Assembly (NCBI GenBank): GCA_030841085.1 | Contig: JAVEDP010000022.1 | Coordinates: forward strand, 248,001 to 312,000 | Length of the DNA: 64,000 nt | Direction: 5' to 3' | From: Pyrinomonadaceae bacterium | GTDB taxonomy: Bacteria; Acidobacteriota; Blastocatellia; Pyrinomonadales; Pyrinomonadaceae | In this document: one piece after another, positions 19,065 through 27,734 of the stretch | Position numbering within the stretch: the stretch's first letter is position 1 | Layout: each line of letters starts with the position of its first letter | The notes under the pieces: model-generated | What the model was told of the DNA's origin: nothing | What the model saw: the letters and a program-made list of their open reading frames with translations, nothing else | The model's database searches: none | Position numbers and translations under genes: made by a program

Positions 19065-20147
19065 ATGTCACAAGTAACTGAACAGCAAGTTCTCGACGCC
19101 CTGCGTCAAATCAAAGATCCCGATCTGCACAAAGACATCGTTACGCTCGGTTTTATTAAAGACTTGAAGATCGACGGCGGCAACGTTTCGTTTCGTATCG
19201 TGCTGACAACGCCGGCCTGTCCGGTCAAGGCAGAAATGGAGAGCGCGGCGCAGGAACTTGTAAGCGCCTTGCCAGGGGTCACTTCAGTCGCTGTAACAAT
19301 GGATGCTGAGGTGCCCAAAGGCCGCGGTATCGGCGACAAGGTCGCGGTCGAAGGCGTTCGCAATATCATCGCGGTTTCGTCCGGAAAGGGCGGCGTCGGC
19401 AAATCAACTGTCGCAGTAAACCTGGCGGTGTCGCTGGCGCTTGACGGCGCGCGGGTCGGCGTGATGGACATCGACGTTTATGGACCAAACGTTCCCATCA
19501 TGTTGGGAGCCAGTGAAGCGCGACCGGAAGTCGAAGGCAACAAGTTAGTTCCGATCGAAGCCTACGGCGTCAAGTTGATGTCGATGGCGTTGCTGCAGCC
19601 GGGCGACAAACCGATGATCGTGCGTGGTCCTATTCTCCATGGTCTGGTCAAGCAGTTCTTGTCGGACGTGAAATGGGGCGAGTTGGATTATTTGATTGTC
19701 GATATGCCGCCGGGCACGGGCGATGTTCAGTTATCGTTGGCCCAACTCGTTCCGGTTCAGGGTGCCGTGCTGGTGACGACTCCGCAGGATGTTGCCGTTG
19801 CCGACGTGCGCCGCGCGCTGCGCATGTTTGAAACGGTTGCCATTCCCGTGCTGGGAATTATTGAGAACATGAGCTACTTCATCGCGCCTGATACCGGCAC
19901 GCGCTACAACATTTTTGGTGAAGGCGGTGGCGCACGGTTGGCCGACATGTATCACGTGCCGTTGCTGGGTACGATTCCGCTGGGAATGGAAGTCAGGGAA
20001 GGCGGCGACAGTGGGGTGCCGGTCGTAGTCAGTCATCCTGAATCACCGCAGGCTGTGGCCTTTCGGCGCGTAGCCGAGGAAGTGGCGCGCTACGTCTCGA
20101 TTGAGGCGATGAAACCTGAACTTGTTGTTTTAGGCAAAGGACAGTAA
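19065..20147 (+). CDS. mrp: Mrp/ApbC-type iron-sulfur carrier ATPase
   Basis: P-loop ATPase that binds and transfers Fe-S clusters. The 360 residues have an N-terminal MIP18/DUF59 domain (about 1-85, DALRQIKDPDLHKDIVTLG) and a C-terminal Mrp domain with deviant Walker A SSGKGGVGKSTVAVNLA and the LIVDMPPGTGDVQLSL motif. The usual CxxC for cluster binding near the C-terminus is not evident. It lies 100 bases before an A-type Fe-S carrier, supporting the role. Confidence 0.92.
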   Translation: MSQVTEQQVLDALRQIKDPDLHKDIVTLGFIKDLKIDGGNVSFRIVLTTPACPVKAEMESAAQELVSALPGVTSVAVTMDAEVPKGRGIGDKVAVEGVRNIIAVSSGKGGVGKSTVAVNLAVSLALDGARVGVMDIDVYGPNVPIMLGASEARPEVEGNKLVPIEAYGVKLMSMALLQPGDKPMIVRGPILHGLVKQFLSDVKWGELDYLIVDMPPGTGDVQLSLAQLVPVQGAVLVTTPQDVAVADVRRALRMFETVAIPVLGIIENMSYFIAPDTGTRYNIFGEGGGARLADMYHVPLLGTIPLGMEVREGGDSGVPVVVSHPESPQAVAFRRVAEEVARYVSIEAMKPELVVLGKGQ

Positions 20148-20249
20148 ACTGAATTTGCGCCTTTTGATTGGCTGTTTTTGAATTTTTAGCAACGAAAACC
20201 CGGAATATTTGAACTAATTACCCGATTTTACTTTAGGAGAAAGAAAAGA

Positions 20250-20639
20250 ATGTCTACACAAACCGCCTCAACTGGGACCACCGGCATCACGCCGAATGCT
20301 CCCGCGATGACTCTCGACGTCACCGAAGCAGCGATAGGCGAGATCAAAAAGTTTATGTCCAGCGAAGAAGGTCTACCGGAAACTGCAGGCCTGCGCGTGC
20401 GCGTTGTGCCGGGTGGCTGCTCGGGATTTCAGTACAGCTTGAACATTGAAGAAGAATCACGGCAGGGCGATTTTGTGCTCGACGAAAGCGGCGTGAAACT
20501 CTTCGTCGATATGTTCAGCGGCCAGTATCTGAACGGCGTCAGAATCGACTACGTCACTGGAGTGATGGGTTCTGGCTTTACATTTACGAATCCGAACGCG
20601 ACGGGCAGCTGCGGCTGCGGTACGTCGTTTACTGCTTAA
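20250..20639 (+). CDS. A-type iron-sulfur carrier (IscA/ErpA family)
   Basis: Carries Fe-S clusters to apoproteins. The 129 residues show the three conserved cysteines: GGCSGFQY in the middle and SCGCGTSF at the C-terminus. An N-terminal extension of about 25 Thr/Ala-rich residues precedes the fold. Ribosome-binding site TTAGGAGAAAGAAAAGA. It pairs with mrp upstream. Confidence 0.93.
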   Translation: MSTQTASTGTTGITPNAPAMTLDVTEAAIGEIKKFMSSEEGLPETAGLRVRVVPGGCSGFQYSLNIEEESRQGDFVLDESGVKLFVDMFSGQYLNGVRIDYVTGVMGSGFTFTNPNATGSCGCGTSFTA

Positions 20640-20642
20640 CGA

Positions 20643-20700
20643 GTAGGACAGACATTCCTGTCTGTCCATGTCGGGTGACAGACTGGAAAGTCTGTCCTAC
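20643..20700. repeat. Inverted repeat, family B copy 1
   Basis: Arms of 16 bases with one mismatch: GTAGGACAGACATTCC from 20643 and the complement of GTAGGACAGACTTTCC ending at 20700, with extra pairing inside. It follows the Fe-S carrier stop directly and could act as a terminator stem. The same arm recurs at 22522-22593. Confidence 0.85.
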
Positions 20701-20875
20701 ACAAGATGACGCTTTGCTGAAAGCGGCTCGATAGTCTTACAGAAGACACGAGCCGCTTTCGCGTGCCGCGGTTATTATTTGGTCAGAACAAACTGGGACG
20801 CTAAAGGAACTGAATGAAAAGAAACGGTGTCTTAGTTATTAGCGGGCCCTACGAGAACTAACTCCTGAGACACTT

Positions 20876-21400
20876 GTGAAGCGCCTCATTCATATTCTGC
20901 TTATCTTTACGATTTTGACGGCGGTTGGCTTAGCCACGGTTGTGTTCAAGAGTAAGTGGAATTACACAATGGAGGAGCCGGAGATACCACAGTCCGCCCA
21001 AGGTCTGATTACAGAAATATCGATGAACGTATATAACGATTGGTGCGGCGGTCCTAAATGTCCGGATTACGAAATCACCTTTCGTAGGGAAGGTCGCGAA
21101 AAATACTATTCGAGCGCTATCCGTACCGCTACCAGAAGTGGTGAAACCAAGCGGGGCGATTTATCAAGTTTCGAATTTGACCAACTAGCTGAGCTCTTCG
21201 AGGCACAGGGATTCTTTAAGCTGCAAAGCGTTTATCCCGAGAATAGCGGCTGTGCAGATTGTGTGATTGTAACAGTAAGCGCGGTTCGCGATGGACACCG
21301 CAAAACCGTGACCCATCTTTATGGAGAGATCCCTTTGCAGCTTTGGACCATTCAAAAGGTCATCGACGGGACGACCGCAGATGTCCAATGGTTAAACTAG
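20876..21400 (+). CDS. Membrane-anchored protein, DUF6438-like
   Basis: GTG start, 174 residues. One N-terminal hydrophobic segment (LIHILLIFTILTAVGLATVV) anchors or exports it; the rest is a soluble domain with WCGGPKCPDYEITFRREG and a cysteine pair in NSGCADCVIV. The pattern resembles the DUF6438 family of small secreted proteins common in Acidobacteriota and Bacteroidota. No function is known. Confidence 0.7.
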   Translation: MKRLIHILLIFTILTAVGLATVVFKSKWNYTMEEPEIPQSAQGLITEISMNVYNDWCGGPKCPDYEITFRREGREKYYSSAIRTATRSGETKRGDLSSFEFDQLAELFEAQGFFKLQSVYPENSGCADCVIVTVSAVRDGHRKTVTHLYGEIPLQLWTIQKVIDGTTADVQWLN

Positions 21401-21426
21401 TAGACACGAAGAGACGAAGCCACAAA

Positions 21427-21903
21427 ATGAGATTTAGACAAGCTGAGGCTGCACCCGACATTCAGCAGGCACGTGAATTGTTTGAAGAATACGCTGCATG
21501 GTTGGGAATCAACCTCTGCTTTCAGAACTTCGATAAAGAATTAGCGGAATTGCCTGGCGACTACGCGCCCCCCAACGGTCGTTTGCTGCTGGCCGCCGCC
21601 GACGACGAGGTGACGGGTTGCGTCGCGCTGCGAAAAATTGGCGATGGCGTCGGCGAGATGAAACGGCTTTATGTGCGGCCGGCATTTCGCGGTCGCGGTC
21701 TGGGCCGAACTTTAACCGAAAAGTTGATTGCGGAAGCAAAGCAGATCGGTTACGCGCGGCTGCGGCTTGACACCTTGCCGGGCAAGATGGACCAGGCGAT
21801 CGCAATGTACTGCTCCTTTGGTTTTCAGGAGATTGCTCCTTACTACAAGAATCCGGTTGCCGGCGCTACCTTCATGGAACTCGTTCTGTCCGATAAACTT
21901 TAG
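21427..21903 (+). CDS. GNAT-family N-acetyltransferase
   Basis: Acetyl-CoA-dependent acetyltransferase of unknown substrate, 158 residues. The acetyl-CoA-binding motif A is clear: MKRLYVRPAFRGRGLGRTL, followed by the motif B region AIAMYCSFGFQEIAPYY. The ATG at 21427 gives the standard N-terminus (MRFRQAEAAPDIQQARELF); an upstream open frame overlaps the previous gene and is not used. Confidence 0.88.
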   Translation: MRFRQAEAAPDIQQARELFEEYAAWLGINLCFQNFDKELAELPGDYAPPNGRLLLAAADDEVTGCVALRKIGDGVGEMKRLYVRPAFRGRGLGRTLTEKLIAEAKQIGYARLRLDTLPGKMDQAIAMYCSFGFQEIAPYYKNPVAGATFMELVLSDKL

Positions 21904-22037
21904 TTTGGCGTTTGCACACGCGCCTCTGAACCGTGCGGACGACAAGCTGAAGCATGTCGGACATGGGCGACTTGCTCAACTTTTTTAGTTGTGCCACATT
22001 CTTCAGGCAATCAAATCAAAACCTGGAGACCGAACTA

Positions 22038-22373
22038 ATGCCGAATATTGAAGCCGAAACTGCGACTGGAACACAGGTAATCGAAGCGCCTGAAGGAAAG
22101 AAACTGGTGCTCGCGATCGAGGACGCAGGGATAGACATTCTGCATCGCTGCGGCGGCAACGCTCGTTGTACGACGTGCCGCGTCGAAGTGCTCGATGGCG
22201 ATCCTGGAGAGATGGGCGAGTTGGAGAAAAACCGGCTGGCCATGGAAGCCGACCTCGCCGATCACGTACGCCTCTCTTGTCAGATTCGGGTTAAGGACGA
22301 TCTGAAAGTCAAAGTGATCAATCAGGCGAGCATTCGTGGAATGGATGCGGGACCGCGGCCGTTGGACGAATAG
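22038..22373 (+). CDS. [2Fe-2S] ferredoxin
   Basis: Small electron carrier, 111 residues. The cluster-binding pattern is present: CGGNARCTTC (C-x5-C-x2-C) plus a fourth cysteine in RLSCQ, within a plant/adrenodoxin-type beta-grasp fold. The start at 22038 (MPNIEAETATGTQV) fits family length. No obvious redox partner is adjacent. Confidence 0.88.
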   Translation: MPNIEAETATGTQVIEAPEGKKLVLAIEDAGIDILHRCGGNARCTTCRVEVLDGDPGEMGELEKNRLAMEADLADHVRLSCQIRVKDDLKVKVINQASIRGMDAGPRPLDE

Positions 22374-22377
22374 CCTG

Positions 22378-22453
22378 TAGTTCAGAGTACAAGCTTTAGC
22401 TTGCGCTTTGGCGCATACCAAGGGCAGCAACCTGAAGGTTGTACTCAGAACTG
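22378..22453. repeat. Imperfect inverted repeat after ferredoxin gene
   Basis: Arms at about 22378-22403 and 22428-22453, with 19 or so of 26 positions pairing (left TAGTTCAGAGTACAAG, right ending TTGTACTCAGAACTG). It lies 2 bases past the ferredoxin stop region and may terminate transcription. Its sequence differs from the other families here. Confidence 0.65.
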
Positions 22454-22521
22454 CTTGACGCTAACCGGAGATGTTATTGCGCACGACCAGCCTCAGGGTG
22501 TAATCTGCGCGTATTCAAGCA

Positions 22522-22593
22522 AAGTAGGACAGACATTCCTGTCTGTCCGTTAATTTTATCGGCGAGCGACAGGCAAGAATGTCTGTCGTACTT
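22522..22593. repeat. Inverted repeat, family B copy 2
   Basis: Arms at 22522-22538 (AAGTAGGACAGACATTC) and 22577-22593, one mismatch in 17. Same arm as 20643-20700 with a different centre. It ends seven bases before the GGAGG of the next gene, so it lies within the probable leader of that message. Confidence 0.85.
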
Positions 22594-22605
22594 AACGGAG
22601 GTCAT

Positions 22606-23406
22606 ATGCTAATCGAGTCGACTGTTCATCTCCCCATCAGTTTGGCAATGTTTCAGGATCTCTTTCATCCGCCGGATAGTGTTGCGCTGACGCGCATCAT
22701 CTTGCGCTGGGCCCACTTCGTTGCCGGCATCACCTGGATTGGTTTGCTCTACTTTTTCAATCTCGTTAATGTGCCCTTCCAAAAAGCTCTCGACCCCGAT
22801 ACCAAGAAAAAGGTGAATCCGGATCTGTTGGGCCGCGCACTCTGGTTTTTCCGTTGGGGCGCTGTGGTAACCGTGCTTGCTGGCCTTGCCTATTTTGCGA
22901 TGTACACCCTCAAGACCGACATTACAAATGCGAACAACATCGGCGGTGGCAGCATCAACCTTTGGTGGGTTTTATTTGCCTGGCTGACTTATCCGATTGT
23001 TTTGTTCATTGTGGAATTTGTGATTATTAAGAAAGTCCCTGCGCTGATTAAGGACGGACGCGTCTTTGCGATCGTAATGTTCATTTTGGTTGCGTTCATC
23101 TCGTGGGGCTTGCTGAAATTTTTCGATGGCATGCTCACTGTCGGCGGGCAAAGCTATGCCAGCAACAAGACATACTCGATCGGCATCGGCGGCGCCTATG
23201 GCATCCTCATGATGCTGAATGTCTGGGGCATCATCTGGCCCAATAACAAACGGATTCTTGCGGGAACTGCGGGAACTGGACCAGCGGCGCCCCCTGAGCT
23301 GGCCCGTCAGGCATTTATCGCGTCGCGTACCAATGCCTGGTTGTCGCTACCGCTGTTGCTGTTCATGGGCACAGCACACGGCGATTGGGTGATCTTCGGC
23401 AAATAA
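22606..23406 (+). CDS. Multi-helix membrane protein related to PuuD N-terminal domain
   Basis: Integral membrane protein of 266 residues with about six hydrophobic segments. The opening RIILRWAHFVAGITWIGLLY and later ALWFFRWGAVVTVLAGL resemble the membrane domain of the urate hydroxylase PuuD family (DUF989), where a conserved WxHxxxGIxWIG pattern is typical. The cytochrome-c domain of full PuuD is absent. Start at 22606 chosen for the GGAGG eight bases upstream. Enzymatic function is uncertain. Confidence 0.72.
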   Translation: MLIESTVHLPISLAMFQDLFHPPDSVALTRIILRWAHFVAGITWIGLLYFFNLVNVPFQKALDPDTKKKVNPDLLGRALWFFRWGAVVTVLAGLAYFAMYTLKTDITNANNIGGGSINLWWVLFAWLTYPIVLFIVEFVIIKKVPALIKDGRVFAIVMFILVAFISWGLLKFFDGMLTVGGQSYASNKTYSIGIGGAYGILMMLNVWGIIWPNNKRILAGTAGTGPAAPPELARQAFIASRTNAWLSLPLLLFMGTAHGDWVIFGK

Positions 23407-23411
23407 TCAGT

Positions 23412-23502
23412 CGGCAGGAGCAGGAGGCAGTAGGCAGGAAAACCTTCCTGTCTCTGCCTCTTTTGCTTTCCTGCTCCTGCCGTTTGCTCCTGCCTCCTGA
23501 CA
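23412..23502. repeat. Imperfect GCAGGAG-rich inverted repeat
   Basis: Left arm GGCAGGAGCAGGAGGCAG (from 23413) and right arm region rich in its complement (CTGCTCCTGCC, GCTCCTGCCTCC, to about 23498). Pairing is imperfect because the unit GCAGGAG is repeated several times in each arm. It follows the membrane-protein stop. Confidence 0.6.
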
Positions 23503-23629
23503 CTCGTCACACTAAATCCTCAGCATCTCCACGCATTCGCCACATCCGAGAGCAATAGTTCTGTCACCAAAGTTTTTGGTGGTAACTCTTCGCATGTTGC
23601 GTTGAGTTTGATGGCATGGAGGAAAACAA

Positions 23630-24268
23630 ATGAGTTCAATTGGTTCTTATACGGCAAGACAATTTGATTTGAGCGCGCTGAAAGGCATTTCGGACGAAAC
23701 CCTGGAGATGCATTTCAAGCTTTACGAAGGCTACGTCAAAGAAACAAACAAGCTGACTGAGAGGATTACCGAGTTCATCAGCGATGGCAACGTGGACCAG
23801 GAAGAGATGCCGGCATACTCTGAATTAACTCGGCGGCTGGGTTTTGAGTACAACGGCATGGTGCTGCATGAATATTACTTCGAGAACTTGAAGAAGGGCG
23901 GCGGCGCTGGCGACCCGGCTGCCACAACACAGTTTGCGAAGGCCGCAGCCTCAACATTCGGCACGTATGAAATTTGGAAGGCTGACTTTGTCGGCATCGG
24001 CAAAATGCGCGGCGTCGGTTGGGCCATCTGTAATCAGAACCCAGCGAATGGGAGGCTTTCCAATCATTGGATCACCCTTCACGAGACCGGAAACGTGGCA
24101 GGCTTTAATCCCATCCTGGTAATGGATGTTTGGGAACATGCGTATCTGCTCGACTACAAACCAGCGGAACGTCCAAAGTATATCGAAGCGTTTTTCTCAA
24201 ACATTGATTGGGCCGCGGCAGAGGAGCGCCTGCAGAAACAAACGGGCGTGCGCACTGCGGGAGCATAA
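23630..24268 (+). CDS. Fe/Mn superoxide dismutase
   Basis: Dismutates superoxide. The 212 residues contain the metal ligands in order: His in LEMHFKLYEGYV, His in VLHEYYFENL, and Asp and His in the signature DVWEHAYLLDY. Ribosome-binding site GGAGGAAAACAA. The N-terminus (QFDLSALKGISDETLEMHF) deviates from the classical LPYALNALEPHI of SodA/SodB, indicating a divergent subgroup; no signal peptide is visible. Metal preference cannot be judged. Confidence 0.92.
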   Translation: MSSIGSYTARQFDLSALKGISDETLEMHFKLYEGYVKETNKLTERITEFISDGNVDQEEMPAYSELTRRLGFEYNGMVLHEYYFENLKKGGGAGDPAATTQFAKAAASTFGTYEIWKADFVGIGKMRGVGWAICNQNPANGRLSNHWITLHETGNVAGFNPILVMDVWEHAYLLDYKPAERPKYIEAFFSNIDWAAAEERLQKQTGVRTAGA

Positions 24269-24283
24269 AGACCAGCCATTGTT

Positions 24284-24398
24284 GCGGAACCGCGAGCGGT
24301 AGCGACCGGACGCTACCGCTCAACAACCAGCCAAATTTTTCAACATTTCTATATCAACGTTGAGCCTAACATCCGGTCGCTACCGCTCGCGGTTCCGC
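24284..24398. repeat. Perfect 26-base inverted repeat after sod
   Basis: Arms at 24284-24309 and 24373-24398 are exact reverse complements (left begins GCGGAACCGCGAGCGG), around a 63-base AT-richer centre that itself repeats a CGCTACCGCTC piece. It lies in the gap after the superoxide dismutase gene. Confidence 0.9.
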
Positions 24399-24473
24399 AC
24401 TCTCGTTGGCTAACCATCACGCTCCGCAGTACACTTGCGCGAAATATTCATTCATTCTGCGTTGGAGGAAATC

Positions 24474-25430
24474 ATGAATCGGCATCGAAACATTTTTCTC
24501 GTGTCCCTGGCTCTGTTGGCCTCAGCTTTACTTTTTGCATCATGCGCAACTTCGACTGACGACAAGAGCACCACCGCGACCACGACAGTGACGCCGCCGG
24601 CGACGCAAACGCTCGCGCTGGTTCCGCGGCCGCAAAAAATCGCAGACTTGATGAAGGGTCGCGGTGAACAAGATCAAGCCTTGCCGTCGTTAAAGATCGT
24701 CTCGCCGGCAAAAGACGCCGTTATCAACGGGTCAACTGTCGACGTCAAACTCGATCTCGGCGGCGATCTGAAAGGTTACATGCCGCACAAAGATCCCAAC
24801 ACCGGCAAGGGAAATCACATTCACGTCATCCTTGATAACCAACCGTACGAAGCCTATTACGAAATTAATGAACCGTTCGAACTGCGCAACGTCATTGCCG
24901 GCAAACACACCTTGCGCGTGTTTCCCTCCAGACCGTGGCACGAAAGCTACAAGAACGACGGCGCTTTTCAGATGGTGGAGTTCACAGTAAAAGGTGGCGG
25001 CGACGCAGCCAAGCCGACCACGACGAACACGGGCCAGACGATGGCAAACAACAATTCCTCTGCCGCGCCAAAACCGACGCGCGAAGGTAAAGACATGGCT
25101 TCGAGCACTGCGGGCGCACTCGACGCAACCAAGCCCTTGTTGACTTACAGCCGCCCAAAGGGCGAGTACAAGGCTGAAGACGCCGATCCAATCATGATTG
25201 ATTTCTGGTTGACCGGCGCGAAACTGAAAGGTGACGGCGGCGACTATCGCGTCCGTTACATCGTTGACGACGACGATGCGAAATACATCGATAAGTGGGA
25301 ACCGATTTGGTTATCGGGTTGGATAAACGGTAAACATTCGGTGCGTCTCGAGCTAGTCGACAAAGATGATAAGCCGGTTGATAACGGCGGCTACAATACG
25401 ACGACTCGCGAGATCACGGTGATGAAGTAG
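24474..25430 (+). CDS. Predicted lipoprotein of unknown function
   Basis: The 318 residues begin with a lipoprotein signal: MNRHRNIFLVSLALLASA then a lipobox ending FASC. A Thr-rich linker follows, then two related beta-rich domains (about 65-180 and 220-318). The first includes KGNHIHVILDNQPYEAYYE, resembling domains that hold a histidine pair; the second ends with TTREITV. Ribosome-binding site GGAGGAAATC fixes the start. Likely outer-membrane or periplasmic; function unknown. Confidence 0.75.
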   Translation: MNRHRNIFLVSLALLASALLFASCATSTDDKSTTATTTVTPPATQTLALVPRPQKIADLMKGRGEQDQALPSLKIVSPAKDAVINGSTVDVKLDLGGDLKGYMPHKDPNTGKGNHIHVILDNQPYEAYYEINEPFELRNVIAGKHTLRVFPSRPWHESYKNDGAFQMVEFTVKGGGDAAKPTTTNTGQTMANNNSSAAPKPTREGKDMASSTAGALDATKPLLTYSRPKGEYKAEDADPIMIDFWLTGAKLKGDGGDYRVRYIVDDDDAKYIDKWEPIWLSGWINGKHSVRLELVDKDDKPVDNGGYNTTTREITVMK

Positions 25431-25434
25431 TCTC

Positions 25435-25591
25435 GTAAAGCAAACTGTTAGTTTGCGATGGTTGGGGACACTGACGGTGACCAAATAGAAGTGTCTAGGC
25501 CTCGTCTTTCGCGAACTACAATTTACGCAGCAACGCTCATGGTCTTGAAGGTGAGCCTGGCGATCGTCCGCAAACTAACAGTTTGCTTTAC
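25435..25591. repeat. Inverted repeat, family A copy 2
   Basis: Perfect 23-base arms at 25435-25457 and 25569-25591 (left begins GTAAAGCAAACTGTTAG), identical to the arms at 18889-18987 but around a 111-base centre of unrelated sequence. It fills the gap between the lipoprotein and the HxlR gene, ending just before the latter's ribosome-binding site. Confidence 0.9.
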
Positions 25592-25604
25592 ATAGGAGAA
25601 ATTA

Positions 25605-26078
25605 GTGCGACGACGCAAAATTGATGGTTGCCCAATCGCCGGCGCGCTGCAAATGATCGGCGACAAGTGGACCTTGCTGGTGGCGAGAGATCTCGCCGGC
25701 GGCGCCAAGCGCACCATGGAACTCCACACCGGCTTGTTTCCCATCAGCAGCCGCACGCTGGTCGCGCGTCTTCGCGACATGGAAAAGGACAAGCTGGTCG
25801 AGCGCATCGATTTTGGCGGTAATCCACCACACATCGAATACAGGTTGACTGAACGTGGCCAGGTGTTGTTGCCGTTGGTGGATGCTTTAAGAAGAGTGGG
25901 CCAGGCGCTCGACTGCAACGACTGCGAAGAACGGAAAGCGCAATTGGGATTTTATTGTGAAGCCTGTCCGAATAATTTTGAGTCAACCCAAGCAGATCGG
26001 TTTGAAGTAGAACAACCTATGTCACGCCCAGCGCCACGGCCACGCCGTCCAAAAGACGATTCGATAGTACTGCTGTAG
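25605..26078 (+). CDS. HxlR-family winged-helix transcription regulator
   Basis: DNA-binding regulator, 157 residues, GTG start with AGGAG eight bases upstream. Family marks: CPIAGALQMIGDKWTLLVAR at the N-terminus, FPISSRTLVARLRDMEKD as recognition helix region and EYRLTERGQVLLPLVDAL in the wing. Unusually it has a C-terminal cysteine cluster (CNDCEERKAQLGFYCEACP) that could bind metal or sense redox state, and a basic tail. HxlR-type proteins often respond to redox or aldehydes; the target here is unknown. Confidence 0.9.
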   Translation: MRRRKIDGCPIAGALQMIGDKWTLLVARDLAGGAKRTMELHTGLFPISSRTLVARLRDMEKDKLVERIDFGGNPPHIEYRLTERGQVLLPLVDALRRVGQALDCNDCEERKAQLGFYCEACPNNFESTQADRFEVEQPMSRPAPRPRRPKDDSIVLL

Positions 26079-26116
26079 TTTAGTTCTCTTAGTCCGCTAT
26101 AGCCGACGCATGAAAG

Positions 26117-26220
26117 TAGCCCAGCAGTTTACTGCTGGGATAAGAGCCGAAAGTGAAGTAGTCCGTTTCACGGACTTAGACTCGTGGTCGCAGAGGCCCC
26201 AGCGATAAATCGCTGGGCTA
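26117..26220. repeat. Palindromic intergenic repeat
   Basis: Outer arms TAGCCCAGC at 26117-26125 and GCTGGGCTA at 26212-26220, with further hairpins inside (CCCAGCAGTTTACTGCTGGG at 26120-26139; AGTCCGTTTCACGGACTT near 26158). It lies between the convergent HxlR and addiction-module genes, where it could terminate both. Confidence 0.7.
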
Positions 26221-26223
26221 TTT

Positions 26224-26451
26224 TCAGTCGTCCGCTAACGCGGACTGAGCAAAGACTACTTCAGCAAGTATCGCTTCCATTTCGCCTCGCTTGAATGCAG
26301 CTACGCGGTCCTCGGCCTCAGCCGCCCACAGTTTCAGCAAGTTAGGATCGGATGGCTCAAGGCTGGCAAGAATGTTGTCCGCGAGTTCCGCACGGTCGGA
26401 AGGTGGTAAAGCCAAAATCTGCTCGAGGATCTCACCATTTCTTACCGACAT
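26224..26451 (-). CDS. Putative addiction-module antitoxin component
   Basis: The 75-residue protein matches the short 'addiction module component' family often paired with RelE-like toxins: an N-terminal helix EILEQILALPPSDRAELADN and ILASLEPSD, then LWAAEAEDRVAAFKRGEM. It follows trxB on the same strand by 19 bases. No toxin gene lies next to it, so it is an orphan here or has another role. Confidence 0.78.
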   Translation of the reverse strand: MSVRNGEILEQILALPPSDRAELADNILASLEPSDPNLLKLWAAEAEDRVAAFKRGEMEAILAEVVFAQSALADD

Positions 26452-26470
26452 AAACCTGTCCTCATGTTAT

Positions 26471-27580
26471 TTATTTTTCTTTCGCCAAAACTTTATCCGG
26501 CTGATTTGGGATCATCGAACCATCCGGCTCGATGATAACGCGATGGTCCTGGGTGATGTGTTCGCCTTCCATAGTTACTTCTTCGCCACTCGGCATAGCC
26601 ACCGGCAGGTGGTCCAAAAATCTTTCTGCATCCAGGGCGGACATACAGCCGGTGCCCGCAGCGGTTACCGCCTGACGATAAACTGAATCCTGCACGTCAC
26701 CGCAGGCAAACACTCCCGGAATATTTGTCGCAGTCGAGTGGCCCGACGTCTTCAAATAGCCAACCTCGTCCATGTCCAACTGCCCCCGGAAAAGATCGGT
26801 ATTGGGTTTATGGCCAATGGCTATAAAAACGCCTTCGCATGGCAGCACTCGCTCTTTATTCGTTTTCAGGTTTCGCAAGCGCACGCCGGTTACACCGCAA
26901 TCATCCTGACCGACGATCTCCTCGACGCCCGTGTCCCAGATAAATTCGATCTTCTCGTTGTGGAGAGCCTTGTCCTGCATGATCTTTGACGCGCGCAATT
27001 TGTCGCGGCGATGGACCACATAAACTTTCGCGGCATAGCGCGTCAAAAACGTCGCTTCTTCCATTGCCGTGTCGCCGCCACCGACGACTACCAGCGTCTT
27101 GTTGCGAAACGCCGGCAATGGACCATCGCAAGTCGCGCAAGCCGAAACGCCATTACCGCCGAACCCATTCGGCACTTTGGCTTCACCGGGAATTCCCAGC
27201 CATTTTGCGGACGCTCCAGTGGCGATGATTAATGTTTGCGCGTTAACGATATAGTTGTCAGTACGCAGGATGAATGGCCGTTCGCTGAGATCGACTTCCG
27301 TAATCCACTCCTCGAGAAATTCTGTTCCGAAGCGTTCCGCCTGTTTGCGAAACTCAATCATCAAGTCAGGCCCCTGAATGCCCTCGGAAAAACCCGGATA
27401 ATTTTCAACATCAGTCGTGATCATTAATTGTCCGCCGGGCGCCGTCTGTTTGTGCGCATCAACCGGCGCGTCAATCAACAGCGGCTTGAGGTTTGCTCGC
27501 GCCGAATAAATTGCCGCTGTTAAGCCGGCCGGGCCGGACCCAATAATTACCACTTCTTTGTCGAGTGTTTGTATGGCCAT
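26471..27580 (-). CDS. trxB: Thioredoxin reductase
   Basis: FAD/NADPH enzyme that reduces thioredoxin. Motifs in order: FAD-binding IIGSGPAGLTAAIYSARA, the redox-active CATCDG, NADPH-binding VVVGGGDTAMEEA, and the second FAD motif GVFACGDVQD. At 369 residues it is about 50 longer than typical TrxB because of a C-terminal extension (PSGEEVTMEGEHITQDH onward) of unknown role. Confidence 0.96.
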   Translation of the reverse strand: MAIQTLDKEVVIIGSGPAGLTAAIYSARANLKPLLIDAPVDAHKQTAPGGQLMITTDVENYPGFSEGIQGPDLMIEFRKQAERFGTEFLEEWITEVDLSERPFILRTDNYIVNAQTLIIATGASAKWLGIPGEAKVPNGFGGNGVSACATCDGPLPAFRNKTLVVVGGGDTAMEEATFLTRYAAKVYVVHRRDKLRASKIMQDKALHNEKIEFIWDTGVEEIVGQDDCGVTGVRLRNLKTNKERVLPCEGVFIAIGHKPNTDLFRGQLDMDEVGYLKTSGHSTATNIPGVFACGDVQDSVYRQAVTAAGTGCMSALDAERFLDHLPVAMPSGEEVTMEGEHITQDHRVIIEPDGSMIPNQPDKVLAKEK

Positions 27581-27734
27581 CTATGCCTCGCCGACTGTCT
27601 TTGGTGAAGTGAAAAATCTGGACTAAACGCCCGAAAGTATAGCCTTTTCGGTTAGGCGTATAGTATAACTAGCCCTACTAAAGTAGTCGAACGCGAGCCG
27701 AAGCGGCTTTGAAACGCACGGTTGGGATAAACGA

